Counted from the first letter of the stretch, positions 1-8,560 are shown. The stretch: 64,000 bases of DNA from an uncultured Oscillospiraceae bacterium (GCA_934446455.1 CAKSEE010000001.1:1-64000); one strand, 5' to 3'. Made by a program: numbers and translations. The notes: a model not told the origin generated them from the letters alone.

Positions 1-257
1 GCGTCCTCTGGGCTGGCTTTCTCCCGTTGAATTTCTTTCTAACTTTCGTGTCCAAAATCATTGACAAACCTATATTTCACGGCGGCACAGGAATTTTTCC
101 GCACAAGCCGCGAAAAAATTATAGACAGCCCATGCCGCCTATTGACTTTATAGTTTTGATGTGTTATTAAGTTGATAAAAATTACCGCGCACGATTTTTG
201 TGAGGCATTGCCCCAATATCTCAACAGATTCTTGCACTGCCTGATTTAACAGGAAAG
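1..257. other. No supported gene; edge of window
   Basis: I see no convincing gene here. Bases 124-132 (gacagccca) match the right-end motif of the MITE-like element at 4099-4300, so part of this stretch could be a decayed copy, but no matching left end is visible. The frame of the next gene stays open upstream to base 204 without an ATG. Confidence 0.3.
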
Positions 258-869
258 GTGAGCGAAAAAATTGCTGCACCTATCTTGGCAACTAAAGGTC
301 TTTATGGCGACACTGACGCCATAGTGTCAACGGAGGTGATACTTCACCATAATGTTGGTAAGAGATATAATGATAAAAATGACAGCCCATACTACTGCAC
401 CCTTGAGCTTTCGGGAGGGACAAAGGGTACCATCTACTACAAGACATCTTCTATGTCTAAGTACAAGAAGTACACTAAGCAGTTCAAGATATCCAAGAAC
501 ACAACACTTAAGTTCTATACTCGTAAGGGTAATCTTCGTTCTGCAACACAGTCTGTTGATTTCAAGTGGACAGTTGAGCCCGTCCTTGTGTATATCAACG
601 ACCAGGGCTGGTCGTCTCATATCGACTCCGGTCGCTACACTGAGTGGCTGGACATTGAGCCTCGTACCGTACGTGATGGTTCAGAAATCTATTACACCAC
701 AGATGGCTCCACACCATCTCGCAAGTCCAAGAAGTTCGATGCAAGCACATCTATTATCATGAACAAGGATACCGAGCTCAAGGTAATTGCTTACCTCGAT
801 GGCTATACCTCAATCATATCCACATTCTACTTCACATTTCCTAATGGGGAGGTAGAGATAATCTTATGA
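258..869 (+). CDS. CHB_HEX_C-like beta-sandwich protein
   Basis: This 203-residue protein has two similar segments of about 85 residues. Each has a GTIYYKTSS- or EIYYTTDGSTPS-type motif followed by a TELKV-type strand. That pattern is known from chitobiase/beta-hexosaminidase C-terminal (CHB_HEX_C) and related immunoglobulin-like repeats, usually found as accessory domains of surface or carbohydrate-active proteins. There is no signal peptide, catalytic domain or membrane segment. The start is uncertain: the GTG at 258 lies directly against a purine-rich tract, and the frame is open back to 204, so the gene could be the tail of a larger one. Base use is less GC-rich than in the following operon. 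The repeat type is fairly clear; the function is not. Confidence 0.6.
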   Translation: MSEKIAAPILATKGLYGDTDAIVSTEVILHHNVGKRYNDKNDSPYYCTLELSGGTKGTIYYKTSSMSKYKKYTKQFKISKNTTLKFYTRKGNLRSATQSVDFKWTVEPVLVYINDQGWSSHIDSGRYTEWLDIEPRTVRDGSEIYYTTDGSTPSRKSKKFDASTSIIMNKDTELKVIAYLDGYTSIISTFYFTFPNGEVEIIL

Positions 870-939
870 CCAGACAGCGCAATGTGATTTACACATAAAA
901 CGCTGTTGGCTGACTGTTTCGTTTTCTGCATTACTTCGT

Positions 940-974
940 CCGTGAGAGAAATCTCACGGGCGTTTTAATTTTTT
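940..974 (+). terminator. Rho-independent terminator
   Basis: An 8-base stem, ccgtgaga at 940-947 and tctcacgg at 952-959 with a gaaa tetraloop, is followed by gcgttttaatttttt. It closes the gene ending at 869. Confidence 0.8.
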
Positions 975-1031
975 CTGTATCTCGGGCTTGCATCTATTGT
1001 AACGCGCCGCGAAAATTTTTTGAAAAAGGTG

Positions 1032-1060
1032 TTGACAAATGCAAAGCCTTGTGGTATAAT
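1032..1060 (+). promoter_or_regulatory. Sigma-A promoter of the VirD4-like/ClpP operon
   Basis: TTGACA at 1032-1037, a 17-base spacer and TATAAT at 1055-1060 form a perfect consensus promoter. The first gene starts at 1315, leaving a leader of about 245 bases in which I recognise no riboswitch. The whole non-coding stretch from 870 to 1314 holds only the terminator above, this promoter and the leader. Confidence 0.8.
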
Positions 1061-1314
1061 GTCAGATACGCTCCCCTTGAAAAGACAGGAGGAAAGAAAA
1101 CAGGGCGCGTGATAATACGTTGAAAGAACAGGGAATTAAAGCGATTAAGGATTTTTAAGTATACTTTTGAAAATTTTTCAGCTTTTTATTTGCCCTGTAT
1201 TTTTGCGCCCTTTTTTAACTGGAAATATATGTAAACGCGATGTGCGGAGGGATACCTGACGTCTCGGAAAATGGATCTGTCAGACGCAGGGCAGGCAGTA
1301 TGGGAGGAAAAAAG

Positions 1315-1980
1315 ATGAAGCTTACACACGTTTTTCTGCTTACGGATATGGCGGACGCGGACATAGCGGCGCAGGGGCTTGCGGGCGGGCGCGGGCTGCT
1401 GCACTTCAAGGCGCAGTACGTCCCGCCGTATGAGCAGCTTAAGCTTATAAAGCGCTTTCAGCTTGCGGAGCGCAGGCTGTTCCCTATGGGCGAGAGCGCC
1501 TGCGCCGTGATTGACGTTACGGAGTGGATAGGCCGCGAGCGCGAGGATTATTTCGACGTTTTCGCAAAGTTCCTGCACGATGACCGCAGACACAGATATA
1601 TCTTCACCGCCGCAGGGCACGACAGGGCGGAGTGCATGGGGCTTTTCATGAAGCTGCGCTGCCTTTTCAGCCTGTCGTTCGCGCAGGCTGAGGGGGACGA
1701 GCGCGAGCGCCTTGCAGGCATGCTTGTGAGTGAGGGCGCGGAGCCTGACGGCGCGGAGCTTATGGCGGAGCTTTTGTGCAGCGGACCCCTCCCCTGCGGC
1801 GTAAACCGCGCGGAGGCGGCGCGGCAGGCGCTCAGGGAAATCGTTTCGCTTCGCTGCGGAACGTCCGCGCAGGCGGTAATCGAATACGCGCAGGACAGCG
1901 GCTCTGTCATCTGTATGCTTCTTGGCAGGGCGGCGGTGGAACAGCTTTCATGCAGAAAGGAGTACCGCGATGCAGTGTGA
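1315..1980 (+). CDS. Unknown protein, first gene of VirD4-like/ClpP operon
   Basis: I do not recognise this 221-residue protein. It is soluble-looking, rich in Leu, Ala, Arg and Glu, and probably alpha/beta in the N-terminal half and helical in the C-terminal half. It has no signal peptide or membrane segment. ATG 1315 is preferred over an upstream in-frame start at 1240 because gggagg at 1302-1307 is correctly spaced from it. The stop overlaps the start of the VirD4-like gene (ATG at 1970), which suggests translational coupling. With the consensus promoter upstream and ClpP downstream, it is probably a dedicated partner of those two proteins. That role is inferred from gene order only. Confidence 0.65.
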   Translation: MKLTHVFLLTDMADADIAAQGLAGGRGLLHFKAQYVPPYEQLKLIKRFQLAERRLFPMGESACAVIDVTEWIGREREDYFDVFAKFLHDDRRHRYIFTAAGHDRAECMGLFMKLRCLFSLSFAQAEGDERERLAGMLVSEGAEPDGAELMAELLCSGPLPCGVNRAEAARQALREIVSLRCGTSAQAVIEYAQDSGSVICMLLGRAAVEQLSCRKEYRDAV

Positions 1981-3499
1981 TTACAAATCGGTCTGGGCTG
2001 ACTACGCCTACAACGACGACAACCGCTTCACTACCAACAGCGAGCTTAAGCGGCGGTTCAGCGAGGGCGACTTCGGCGCGCCGACCGCTTCCGAGTCGGG
2101 CATTCCCCTGCTGTCTGACGGCAGGCGCTTTGTCGTCAACAACGAAACGCTCCACACCATAATCTTCGGCGAGAGCGGCTGCAAAAAGACCCGCAGCGCC
2201 GTACTTCCCGCGCTTGCTTCGATGGTGCGCGCGGGCGAGAGCGTTTTCGTCACCGACGTAAAGGGCGAGATTTCGGGCAACGCAAAGCTCCGCGAGCTGC
2301 TGGAGCTTAAAGGCTATAAAACCGTGTTCCTTGATTTCCGCAGCTTCTGCGCGGACGGCTTCAACCTGCTGCACTACCCTTACCGGACGTACAAGCAGGG
2401 CAAAAAGGAGGAAGGGCTTGCGGAGGCGGCGCAGCTTATCGCAGGGCTGCGCGCGGGCTACGCGGACTCCAAGGACCCGTACTGGGACAACAGCGCGGAG
2501 AGCCTGCTCAACGCCGTCATAGAGATACTCTTCGACGTTGGCGCGAGCAACCGCGGCTTTGACGGCGCGGTGAACTTCGCCACCGTAGCCTCGTTCATGA
2601 CGGGCACGGCGCTTGAAAAGCTCGGCGAGCTGTTCAACAGCGACTACCGCACCTCGACCTCGGGGGCTATACTCACCATGCGGTCTGTAGGCGACCTGCC
2701 CGACGGCACGCGCGGGTGCGTAGCCTCAACGGCGGCAGCCATGCTCAAGGACTTCACGCGGCAGCCGAGCCTTACTAAAATGCTCTCCGCTTCAACGTTC
2801 ACCGTTGACAGAATGTACGAGGAACCGACCTGCGTGTTCCTTATCGTCCCCGACGAAACGACGGCGTGCGACCGCATTGCGGGGCTCATGCTCGACACGT
2901 TTTACGGCAGGCTGATAAAGATATTCGGCGAGCGCTACCAGAACGCGGGCAGCGCGCCGCGCAGAATAAACTTTATGGCGGACGAGTTCTGCAATGTGCG
3001 CATAAGCGACATGGCGGGAAAAATAAGCGCCTCGCGTTCGCGCAGCATGAGGTGGTTCCTCATCTGCCAGAGCAAGGCGCAGCTTGAGCGGGCGTATCCC
3101 GATGAATGGCCCGCCATCATCGGCAACTGCAAGAACGTGCTGTTTTTGCAGTCCTCCGACCCGTCCATGCTGGAATACATAAGCGCCCTTTGCGGCAGGA
3201 CGTACGTCACCGAGGCGGCGGGCGGCGAGCCGCTTGTGAGCGCGGAGCGCCTGCGCTGCCTGCGTCAGACCCGCGCCGACAAGGAGGCGGTCTACATTCG
3301 CGGGGAGCTGAAATACCGCGCGCTGCTGCTTGACTTTGACCGGTACGCCATTGCGGGCGTAAGCGGGAGCAAGCGCTACGCCCTCCCCGAGCGCATGATG
3401 GGCGCGGGCTTCAGGCGCTACACCCCCGACCGCCTTATGGACGACCTGAAACTGTCCGTCATAAAGCCGCTGTTCTCCGCAATGAAGCGCAGCGCCTGA
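1970..3499 (+). CDS. VirD4/TraG-like ATPase with degenerate P-loop, no membrane anchor
   Basis: This 509-residue protein resembles the cytosolic ATPase domain of type IV secretion coupling proteins (VirD4/TraG). Those hexameric motors bring DNA or protein substrates to a secretion channel. The P-loop at residues 67-74 reads GESGCKKT where GxSGSGKT is expected, so the glycine before the key lysine is lysine. Walker B (NFMADE) lies at 334-339, followed by the family-typical EFCNV and a SRSRSMR segment. The two N-terminal membrane helices usual in VirD4 are absent. ATG 1970 has AAAGGAG seven bases upstream and overlaps the previous stop. ClpP follows after 15 bases. No relaxase, VirB4 or VirB6 gene is nearby. 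It could be a relic of a conjugative element or part of a repurposed motor-protease system. Confidence 0.8.
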   Translation: MQCDYKSVWADYAYNDDNRFTTNSELKRRFSEGDFGAPTASESGIPLLSDGRRFVVNNETLHTIIFGESGCKKTRSAVLPALASMVRAGESVFVTDVKGEISGNAKLRELLELKGYKTVFLDFRSFCADGFNLLHYPYRTYKQGKKEEGLAEAAQLIAGLRAGYADSKDPYWDNSAESLLNAVIEILFDVGASNRGFDGAVNFATVASFMTGTALEKLGELFNSDYRTSTSGAILTMRSVGDLPDGTRGCVASTAAAMLKDFTRQPSLTKMLSASTFTVDRMYEEPTCVFLIVPDETTACDRIAGLMLDTFYGRLIKIFGERYQNAGSAPRRINFMADEFCNVRISDMAGKISASRSRSMRWFLICQSKAQLERAYPDEWPAIIGNCKNVLFLQSSDPSMLEYISALCGRTYVTEAAGGEPLVSAERLRCLRQTRADKEAVYIRGELKYRALLLDFDRYAIAGVSGSKRYALPERMMGAGFRRYTPDRLMDDLKLSVIKPLFSAMKRSA

Positions 3500-3514
3500 T
3501 GAAAGGAGAAAACC

Positions 3515-4093
3515 ATGCTTCCATCTGTTATAACCGTAAACAAGCAGGGCAAAAGCTCTCTTGACCTCGTGACCTCGGACTTTCTCAACAGGCGGCGCGT
3601 TTACCTTGTCGGCGAGATAAACGACGCCTCGGCAATGGAGGTGGTAATGCAGCTCGACTACCTTGCGGCTTCCTCCGACGGGGAGATATCGCTTGTGATA
3701 AACAGCCCCGGCGGCAGCGTTACCGCGGGGCTTGCAATAATCGACGCTATGGAGCGCGCGGGCGCGGTGTCCACGCTTGTTACAGGCATGGCGGCGTCAA
3801 TGGCGGCGGTTATTGCGGCGTGCGGCGCCAAGGGCAGGCGCTTCGTCACGCCCATGGCGGAGGTGATGATACACCAGCCGCTCGGCGGTATTTCGGGGCA
3901 GGCCACCGAGATAGAGAACACCGCGCGCCGCATACTCGGCATAAAGCGCCGCATGAGCGCGCTTCTCGCACAAAAGACGGGGCAGACCGAGCGGAAGATA
4001 ATCGCCGACTGCGAGCGCGACCACTACCTGAGCGCCGAGGAGGCGGTAAGGTACGGGCTGGCGGACGAGGTGCTGCGCGGCAGGGCTGCATAA
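3515..4093 (+). CDS. ClpP-family serine peptidase
   Basis: This 192-residue S14 peptidase keeps the full catalytic triad: Ser95 in GMAAS, His120 in MIHQPLGG and Asp165 before CERDHYLSAEEA. The INSPGGSV oxyanion-hole region (residues 63-69) is also intact. ClpP normally forms a tetradecameric barrel fed by a AAA+ unfoldase (ClpX, ClpA or ClpC). Here no Clp ATPase is adjacent, and the upstream ATPase is VirD4-like. The housekeeping clpP is usually beside clpX or tig, so this is probably a second, specialised paralogue. The start has a strong site (AAAGGAG, then ATG at 3515). The family call is firm; the pairing with the VirD4-like protein is inferred. Confidence 0.88.
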   Translation: MLPSVITVNKQGKSSLDLVTSDFLNRRRVYLVGEINDASAMEVVMQLDYLAASSDGEISLVINSPGGSVTAGLAIIDAMERAGAVSTLVTGMAASMAAVIAACGAKGRRFVTPMAEVMIHQPLGGISGQATEIENTARRILGIKRRMSALLAQKTGQTERKIIADCERDHYLSAEEAVRYGLADEVLRGRAA

Positions 4094-4098
4094 ACAAG

Positions 4099-4300
4099 TG
4101 GGCTGTTGAAAAACACTTAAAATTTCGCGTAGCGTATTGATTTTCGCTTCCTTTTGGCACAAAAGGAAGCAGGGGTGTGGGGGCAGCGCCCCCACCACTC
4201 GGCGCAACAGCGCCTTTTTCCGTTCAAAAGCGCTAAAGGGGGTGTGGGGGAAAAACAAGAGTTTTTCCCCCACCGTCTATTTGACTTTTCCGACAGCCCA
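4099..4300. mobile_element. MITE-like element, about 202 bases
   Basis: The stretch is bounded by imperfect terminal inverted repeats: tgggctgttgaaaaac at 4099-4114 and gacttttccgacagccca at 4283-4300. Inside are two strong hairpins. One has 8-base arms (gtgggggc at 4177-4184, gccccca c at 4188-4195). The other has perfect 13-base arms at 4244-4256 and 4261-4273 with an aaga loop. No gene is present. It lies just after clpP and before the convergent eamA stop, so it may also act as a terminator. Confidence 0.55.
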
Positions 4301-4305
4301 TAATT

Positions 4306-5202
4306 TTATGCAATCATAGCAGGAATAAGCATTACAAGCGTTCCCGCGGTGATAAGCGCAAGCCCGACAAGCGCCTTTTTTGTCAGACGCTCCCTGAACA
4401 CGAAGAACGAGAATGCCACGGTTATCAGTATCGACAGCTTGTCTATCGGCACTACAACGCTTGCGGGACCGTCCTTAAGCGCCCTGTAACAGCAAAGCCA
4501 CGAAGCGCCCGTTGCAAGTCCCGACAGGCATATGAACAAAAGCTCCCTTTTCGGTATGTCGCGAAGCCTGAACGGCTCTTTTTCGCCCCTGTGCGCCCTT
4601 CCCTTCACAAGCACCACAAGCCACGCCATAACAAGCACCACTCCCGTGCGCAGCGCCGTGCCGAGGTTGGATTCCACGCCCTCTATGCCTATTTTGCCGA
4701 GTATCGAGGTAAGGCTCGCAAATACTGCGGACAGCACCGCGAACAGCAGCCACGAGCGGCTTCCGGGCTTTTTCTCGGCGTTCTCCTTTTTCTGTATCAT
4801 AAGGTATGTGCCCGCGCCTATAAGCACCACCGCAGCGCCCTTTGCCGCAGTCAGCTCCTCGCCGAGTACGGCGAACGCCAGCAGTATCGTAAGTATCGTG
4901 CTTGATTTATCGACAGGCACTACCTTGTTTACATCGCCAAGCTGCAGCGCCCTGAAACAGCACAGCCACGAAGCGCCCGTAGCAAGCCCCGACAGCACGA
5001 GAAATATCCACGTTTTCGCGCTTATCTCGGTTATAGTTGCGGCTGAACCCGCAATAAGCACCATTAACCACGAAAACACAAGCACAACGCCCGTGCGTAT
5101 AGCCGTAGCTATGTCGGAATCAGTCTTTTTTATACCGCACTTTGCGAGAATGGATGTAAGCCCCGCAAAAAGCGCCGAACCGAACGCGCAAAGCAGCCAC
5201 AT
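4306..5202 (-). CDS. EamA-family (DMT) transporter
   Basis: This 298-residue protein has about ten hydrophobic helices in two homologous halves of five. Both halves contain an ATGASWLCC(Y/F)RAL motif and a VP(V/I)DK segment. This is the duplicated EamA fold of drug/metabolite transporters, which move small metabolites across the cell membrane; the substrate cannot be read from sequence. A consensus sigma-A promoter lies upstream at 5248-5276. The gene ends against the MITE-like element at 4099-4300 and converges with the ClpP operon. It is transcribed alone. Confidence 0.85.
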   Translation of the reverse strand: MWLLCAFGSALFAGLTSILAKCGIKKTDSDIATAIRTGVVLVFSWLMVLIAGSAATITEISAKTWIFLVLSGLATGASWLCCFRALQLGDVNKVVPVDKSSTILTILLAFAVLGEELTAAKGAAVVLIGAGTYLMIQKKENAEKKPGSRSWLLFAVLSAVFASLTSILGKIGIEGVESNLGTALRTGVVLVMAWLVVLVKGRAHRGEKEPFRLRDIPKRELLFICLSGLATGASWLCCYRALKDGPASVVVPIDKLSILITVAFSFFVFRERLTKKALVGLALITAGTLVMLIPAMIA

Positions 5203-5247
5203 AACAAGACTCCCTTTCAGAGCGGGTTATTCTCCTATTTTTCCTTA

Positions 5248-5276
5248 ATTATAGCCCTGCGCAGCAAATTTGTCAA
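5248..5276 (-). promoter_or_regulatory. Sigma-A promoter of eamA gene
   Basis: Read on the minus strand, TTGACA (5276-5271) and TATAAT (5253-5248) are separated by 17 bases. Confidence 0.75.
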
Positions 5277-5283
5277 GAAATTC

Positions 5284-5312
5284 TGCAACAAATCCGAAAA
5301 AAGTGCCGTCTA
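5284..5312 (+). promoter_or_regulatory. Candidate ECF-type autoregulated promoter
   Basis: TGCAAC at 5284-5289 and CGTCTA at 5307-5312 are 17 bases apart. AAC and CGTC cores with 16-17-base spacing are the usual elements of ECF sigma promoters, which often autoregulate. The site is 36 bases upstream of the sigma gene start. No good sigma-A promoter is seen for this gene. Confidence 0.5.
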
Positions 5313-5348
5313 TATTATCAGAAGCGCTTCAGAAGGAAGGTGTCGCCT

Positions 5349-5903
5349 GTGACGGACGAAGAAATACTCGCGCTGTTTGCCGCGCGCGATGAAAGCGGGC
5401 TTGCCGCGCTGCGCGAAAAATACGGCGCGGTTATAACAGGCTCGGCGCTTGGCGTGCTTAAAAGCCGCGAGGACGCCGAGGAATGCGAAAACGACGTTCT
5501 GCTGCGCGTATGGAACGCCATACCGCCCGCCGCGCCGAACTCGCTGCGCGCTTATGTCTGCGCGATTGCGCGAAACGCGGCTATAGACAGGCTCGACTGC
5601 GCGGGAGCGGTGAAGCGCAGGGGCGCGGCGCTGCCGCTCGACGAGCTTGCGGAGTGCATAGGCGGCGCAGGCACGGCGGCGGACCGCCTTGACGAGAGGG
5701 AGCTTGCAGCGCTTCTCAACGGCTTTCTGGGCGGGCTTGACCATGACACGCGCGTGATTTTCATGCGGCGTTTCTGGTTCGGCGAGAGCTTTGCGGAGAT
5801 TTCGCAAAGGCTGGGCATAGGCGGCGGCACAGCGAGAAGCAGGGTTTCACGCACGCTTAAAAGACTGCGTGAGTACCTTATAAAGGAGGGCTATGACCTG
5901 TGA
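5349..5903 (+). CDS. ECF-type sigma-70 family factor
   Basis: This 184-residue protein has sigma region 2 (residues about 20-90, with the RVWNAIP and IARNAAIDR segments) and region 4 (about 120-180, helix-turn-helix FAEISQRLGIGGGTARSRVSR). It would direct RNA polymerase to a small stress or envelope regulon. GTG 5349 is preferred over GTG 5340 because AAGGAAGG at 5333-5340 then sits 8 bases upstream. The stop overlaps the start of the next gene (GTGA), so the two proteins are probably made together as sigma factor and membrane regulator. Confidence 0.88.
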   Translation: MTDEEILALFAARDESGLAALREKYGAVITGSALGVLKSREDAEECENDVLLRVWNAIPPAAPNSLRAYVCAIARNAAIDRLDCAGAVKRRGAALPLDELAECIGGAGTAADRLDERELAALLNGFLGGLDHDTRVIFMRRFWFGESFAEISQRLGIGGGTARSRVSRTLKRLREYLIKEGYDL

Positions 5904-8179
5904 AGGATATAAAGAAAACAGCGCGCGCTTTGTCGCTTATTGACGAGCGCTTTATAGACGAGGCGGCGGAAACGCATCTGCTTGAGCGCAAAAAAAGAAG
6001 CCGCGTTCCGCTTTACGTTCTTGCGGGAGCGGCGTGCGCGGCGGCTGTCTGCCTTGCGTTTGTAAAGGCGGCGCCGAAGCGCAGCGTGTCGCTTCTGCCC
6101 GCGCAGGGAGATGAAACGAGCGCTAACGTAACAAGCGTTATCGGCGCGGCGGAAACGCTCAAATCGGATTTTGCCATGCCCGACGTTATAGACCTGCCCG
6201 AAATGACGCGCGAGCAGGCGCAGGGCGTTACTTTCAGCTCGGGTCCGAGCGTTGTGTGGGCTGACGGCGAGCGCGCGGCATTTGCCGACATCTTATGGGG
6301 AAAGCAAATGTCCCCCGAAAATGGCTCGGGCGGCGATGGCACGGCGTATACCGACGTCGGCTGCGGAATATACGTGTACGATTTCGGCAGCGGCGAGGTA
6401 GCGTTCTGCGCGGACGTAAAGCAGGCGCTTGACGGCGTGTTTGAAGCGCTCGGCTGCGAGGCGCTCGGCGACCGCCCTTTCAGCATAACGTTCGGCAGGC
6501 TTGAAGACGGTAGCTTGGGCGTATCGCTGGTGTATGCGGATAAGTCCGCGGCGTATGCAAGGGAGAACGAAAAATATCTCTCATGGTTCTTAAGAGAGTA
6601 TGTTTACGCGCTCGACATCGACGGGCGCTGCCTGTGCAGGCTCGACGGGGCGCAGCTTACGGCGGGTTCAGAGGACGCGGCGGACGCGGCGGCGCTTGCA
6701 GGGCAGGGGCTGAGCGGTAACTGCGTTAAAATGGGCGAAGGCTATGTCGCGGCGTTCATAGATGACGCGGGCGGCTGCGACCTTGAACGCGTAACGCTCA
6801 GACGGTTCACGGTAAAGGACGGCGCGGCGGAGTTCACCGACAGCCGACAGCCCTGCGGCGAGAGCTTCTTCGAGGGGCTTTCTGCGGGCGGAGATGAAAT
6901 TGCAGCGCCGCTTGACGTTATGCCCGAGGGCGTGGAGATATCCGCGGTTTTGCCCGAGGACGGGTATTCGGGCGTATACGGGCTTGCGGCTGAATACGGC
7001 AGCGCCGTTTACGCCGTTATGGACGGCACGGTTGAGCTTGCTGAATTCAGCGGAATGTGGGGAAAACTCATACGCATTGCCCATACAGACGGCACATACA
7101 GCTTTTACGCTCACCTTGCCCTTGAGGACGACGGCTTGCTCGTTGCTGCGGGCGATACCGTTAAGAAGGGACAGCGTATAGGAAGCGTCGGCACGACAGG
7201 TTATATTGCCGCAAGCGGGCTTGAATACGGGCGCAGCAGCGTACCCTATGCGGAGCTTGACCGCTCTGTTAAGGCCAAGTATGCTTACCGCGACGACGGC
7301 CTGTTTCGTGTTGAAAGCAGCGGCGTTGACGGAATAATAAGCGTGCCGTCAACGCAGATAGTTCCCGCCGCGCAGACCGGCATTGACGTGACGCTGAGAG
7401 CGCCGCTGCGCGAGGGCGGGCGTATCGAAACGTTCATTCCCGCCGCAGAGGGCAGCCCCGTGTACGCCGTTGAGGACGGCACGGTAAAGTACAACATAGA
7501 AACGAGTATCGGCGGGTGCATATGCTTACAGCTTGACGACGGCAGCTACGCATACTACGGCTCGCTTGCGCCGTACGCAAGGGAGATAAACCGCACGTTT
7601 GACTTCCCGAAGGCAGGCGCGCGGGTAAGCGCGGGGCAGCTTATAGGCTTTGCGGACGAATGCGGCAGCGAAAACAGCGCTGCAGGCAGGGGCAGCGGCG
7701 TTCTCTATATCTGCACGAACGTTGAGCCGCCGCTTGAGCTGTACGTGCCTGACGACGGTGGCGAGTGTTCGATGGTGTCGCGCGAGTTTTTACAGTCGCT
7801 CGTTGAGCGCGGCTGGGACCCGGAGCGCTTCTACAGGACGATGGAGAGCGCTGCGGAGCGGTATTACGCGCAGAACCCCGACGCGGACAAGGCGGCGGTC
7901 TACCGTTATGAGGACTGGCTGTGCAGGCTTCGCGAGGAGATATACAAGCTGTACCTTGCAGAGGAGCTGGAGATGACGATTGAGGAGAAGCGCGCCCTGC
8001 TCGAATCGCTTACGGCGGACAAGGCAGAGCTTGAAGCGCTCTCCGAAAGCGACGACGTAAGCGCGGAGCTTGAACGGCAGCTTGCCGAGATCGAGCGCGA
8101 GATCGCCGCAGAGCGCGGGTATGTCGAATCGCTGAGGGAGCAGCTCGGCGCAATGGGCGTTAAATGCCCCGTAGAATAA
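5900..8179 (+). CDS. Membrane protein with two degenerate LytM/M23-like domains, putative anti-sigma factor
   Basis: This 759-residue protein has a short cytosolic N-terminus (residues 1-34), one membrane helix (about 36-54) and a large extracellular part. Two segments (about 350-440 and 505-590) resemble the LytM/peptidase M23 fold, with SAVYAVMDGTV and SPVYAVEDGTV followed by DGxYxxY and GxxVxxGQxIG motifs. The zinc ligands (HxxxD and the final HxH) are missing, so both look catalytically dead, as in regulatory LytM domains such as EnvC. The C-terminal 100 residues are a charged coiled coil. Coupling to the ECF sigma gene by a 4-base overlap suggests an anti-sigma or envelope sensor, with the N-terminus holding the sigma factor. 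No ZAS zinc motif is seen. Confidence 0.7.
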   Translation: MKDIKKTARALSLIDERFIDEAAETHLLERKKRSRVPLYVLAGAACAAAVCLAFVKAAPKRSVSLLPAQGDETSANVTSVIGAAETLKSDFAMPDVIDLPEMTREQAQGVTFSSGPSVVWADGERAAFADILWGKQMSPENGSGGDGTAYTDVGCGIYVYDFGSGEVAFCADVKQALDGVFEALGCEALGDRPFSITFGRLEDGSLGVSLVYADKSAAYARENEKYLSWFLREYVYALDIDGRCLCRLDGAQLTAGSEDAADAAALAGQGLSGNCVKMGEGYVAAFIDDAGGCDLERVTLRRFTVKDGAAEFTDSRQPCGESFFEGLSAGGDEIAAPLDVMPEGVEISAVLPEDGYSGVYGLAAEYGSAVYAVMDGTVELAEFSGMWGKLIRIAHTDGTYSFYAHLALEDDGLLVAAGDTVKKGQRIGSVGTTGYIAASGLEYGRSSVPYAELDRSVKAKYAYRDDGLFRVESSGVDGIISVPSTQIVPAAQTGIDVTLRAPLREGGRIETFIPAAEGSPVYAVEDGTVKYNIETSIGGCICLQLDDGSYAYYGSLAPYAREINRTFDFPKAGARVSAGQLIGFADECGSENSAAGRGSGVLYICTNVEPPLELYVPDDGGECSMVSREFLQSLVERGWDPERFYRTMESAAERYYAQNPDADKAAVYRYEDWLCRLREEIYKLYLAEELEMTIEEKRALLESLTADKAELEALSESDDVSAELERQLAEIEREIAAERGYVESLREQLGAMGVKCPVE

Positions 8180-8187
8180 ATCAAATG

Positions 8188-8249
8188 TACCCCCGCAGGA
8201 TAATTGCGGGGGTATCGTGTATAAAGGCGCAGCCCGAGGAAGGCTTTTT
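8188..8249 (+). terminator. Tandem hairpins after the sigma/LytM operon
   Basis: The first hairpin pairs taccc ccgca (8188-8197) with tgcgggggta (8205-8214) but lacks a T run. The second, agcc/ggct at 8231-8245, is followed by ttttt and is the likelier termination point. Confidence 0.6.
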
Positions 8250-8260
8250 GATAAAGTAAA

Positions 8261-8286
8261 ATCCCCCTCGTATAAAACGAAGGGGA
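8261..8286 (-). terminator. Terminator of the rpsF-ssb-rpsR operon
   Basis: The stem atcccc(c)tcg at 8261-8270 pairs with cgaaggggat at 8277-8286. On the minus strand it is followed by tttactttat. Confidence 0.65.
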
Positions 8287-8311
8287 TCGTTGTGCCTGAC
8301 AAAATGCCGAA

Positions 8312-8560
8312 TTACTCAGCGGTGTAGGGGATAAGAGCTATCTGTCTTGCTCTCTTGATAGCTGTCGTAAGCTCTCTCTGGTGGTAAGCGCAGCAACCTG
8401 TAACGCGGCGGGGAAGAATCTTCGCGCGCTCGGTCATGCACTTCTTGAGCTTGGCAACATCTTTGTAGTCGATAAACTCTGTCCTGTCAACGCAGAACTG
8501 GCAGACTTTTTTTCTTGTACGCTTCATAGGGTGAGCGGACTTTTCAAACTTTTCAGCCAT
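8312..8560 (-). CDS. rpsR: 30S ribosomal protein S18
   Basis: This 82-residue S18 binds S6 and 16S rRNA on the platform of the small subunit. The family core ([20 protein letters not shown] and LPRRVTG) is complete. Four cysteines (CQFC near residue 20, plus a CC pair in TGCCAYHQR) suggest the zinc-binding C+ form. It is the last gene of the S6-SSB-S18 operon, with a terminator close behind. Confidence 0.97.
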   Translation of the reverse strand: MAEKFEKSAHPMKRTRKKVCQFCVDRTEFIDYKDVAKLKKCMTERAKILPRRVTGCCAYHQRELTTAIKRARQIALIPYTAE

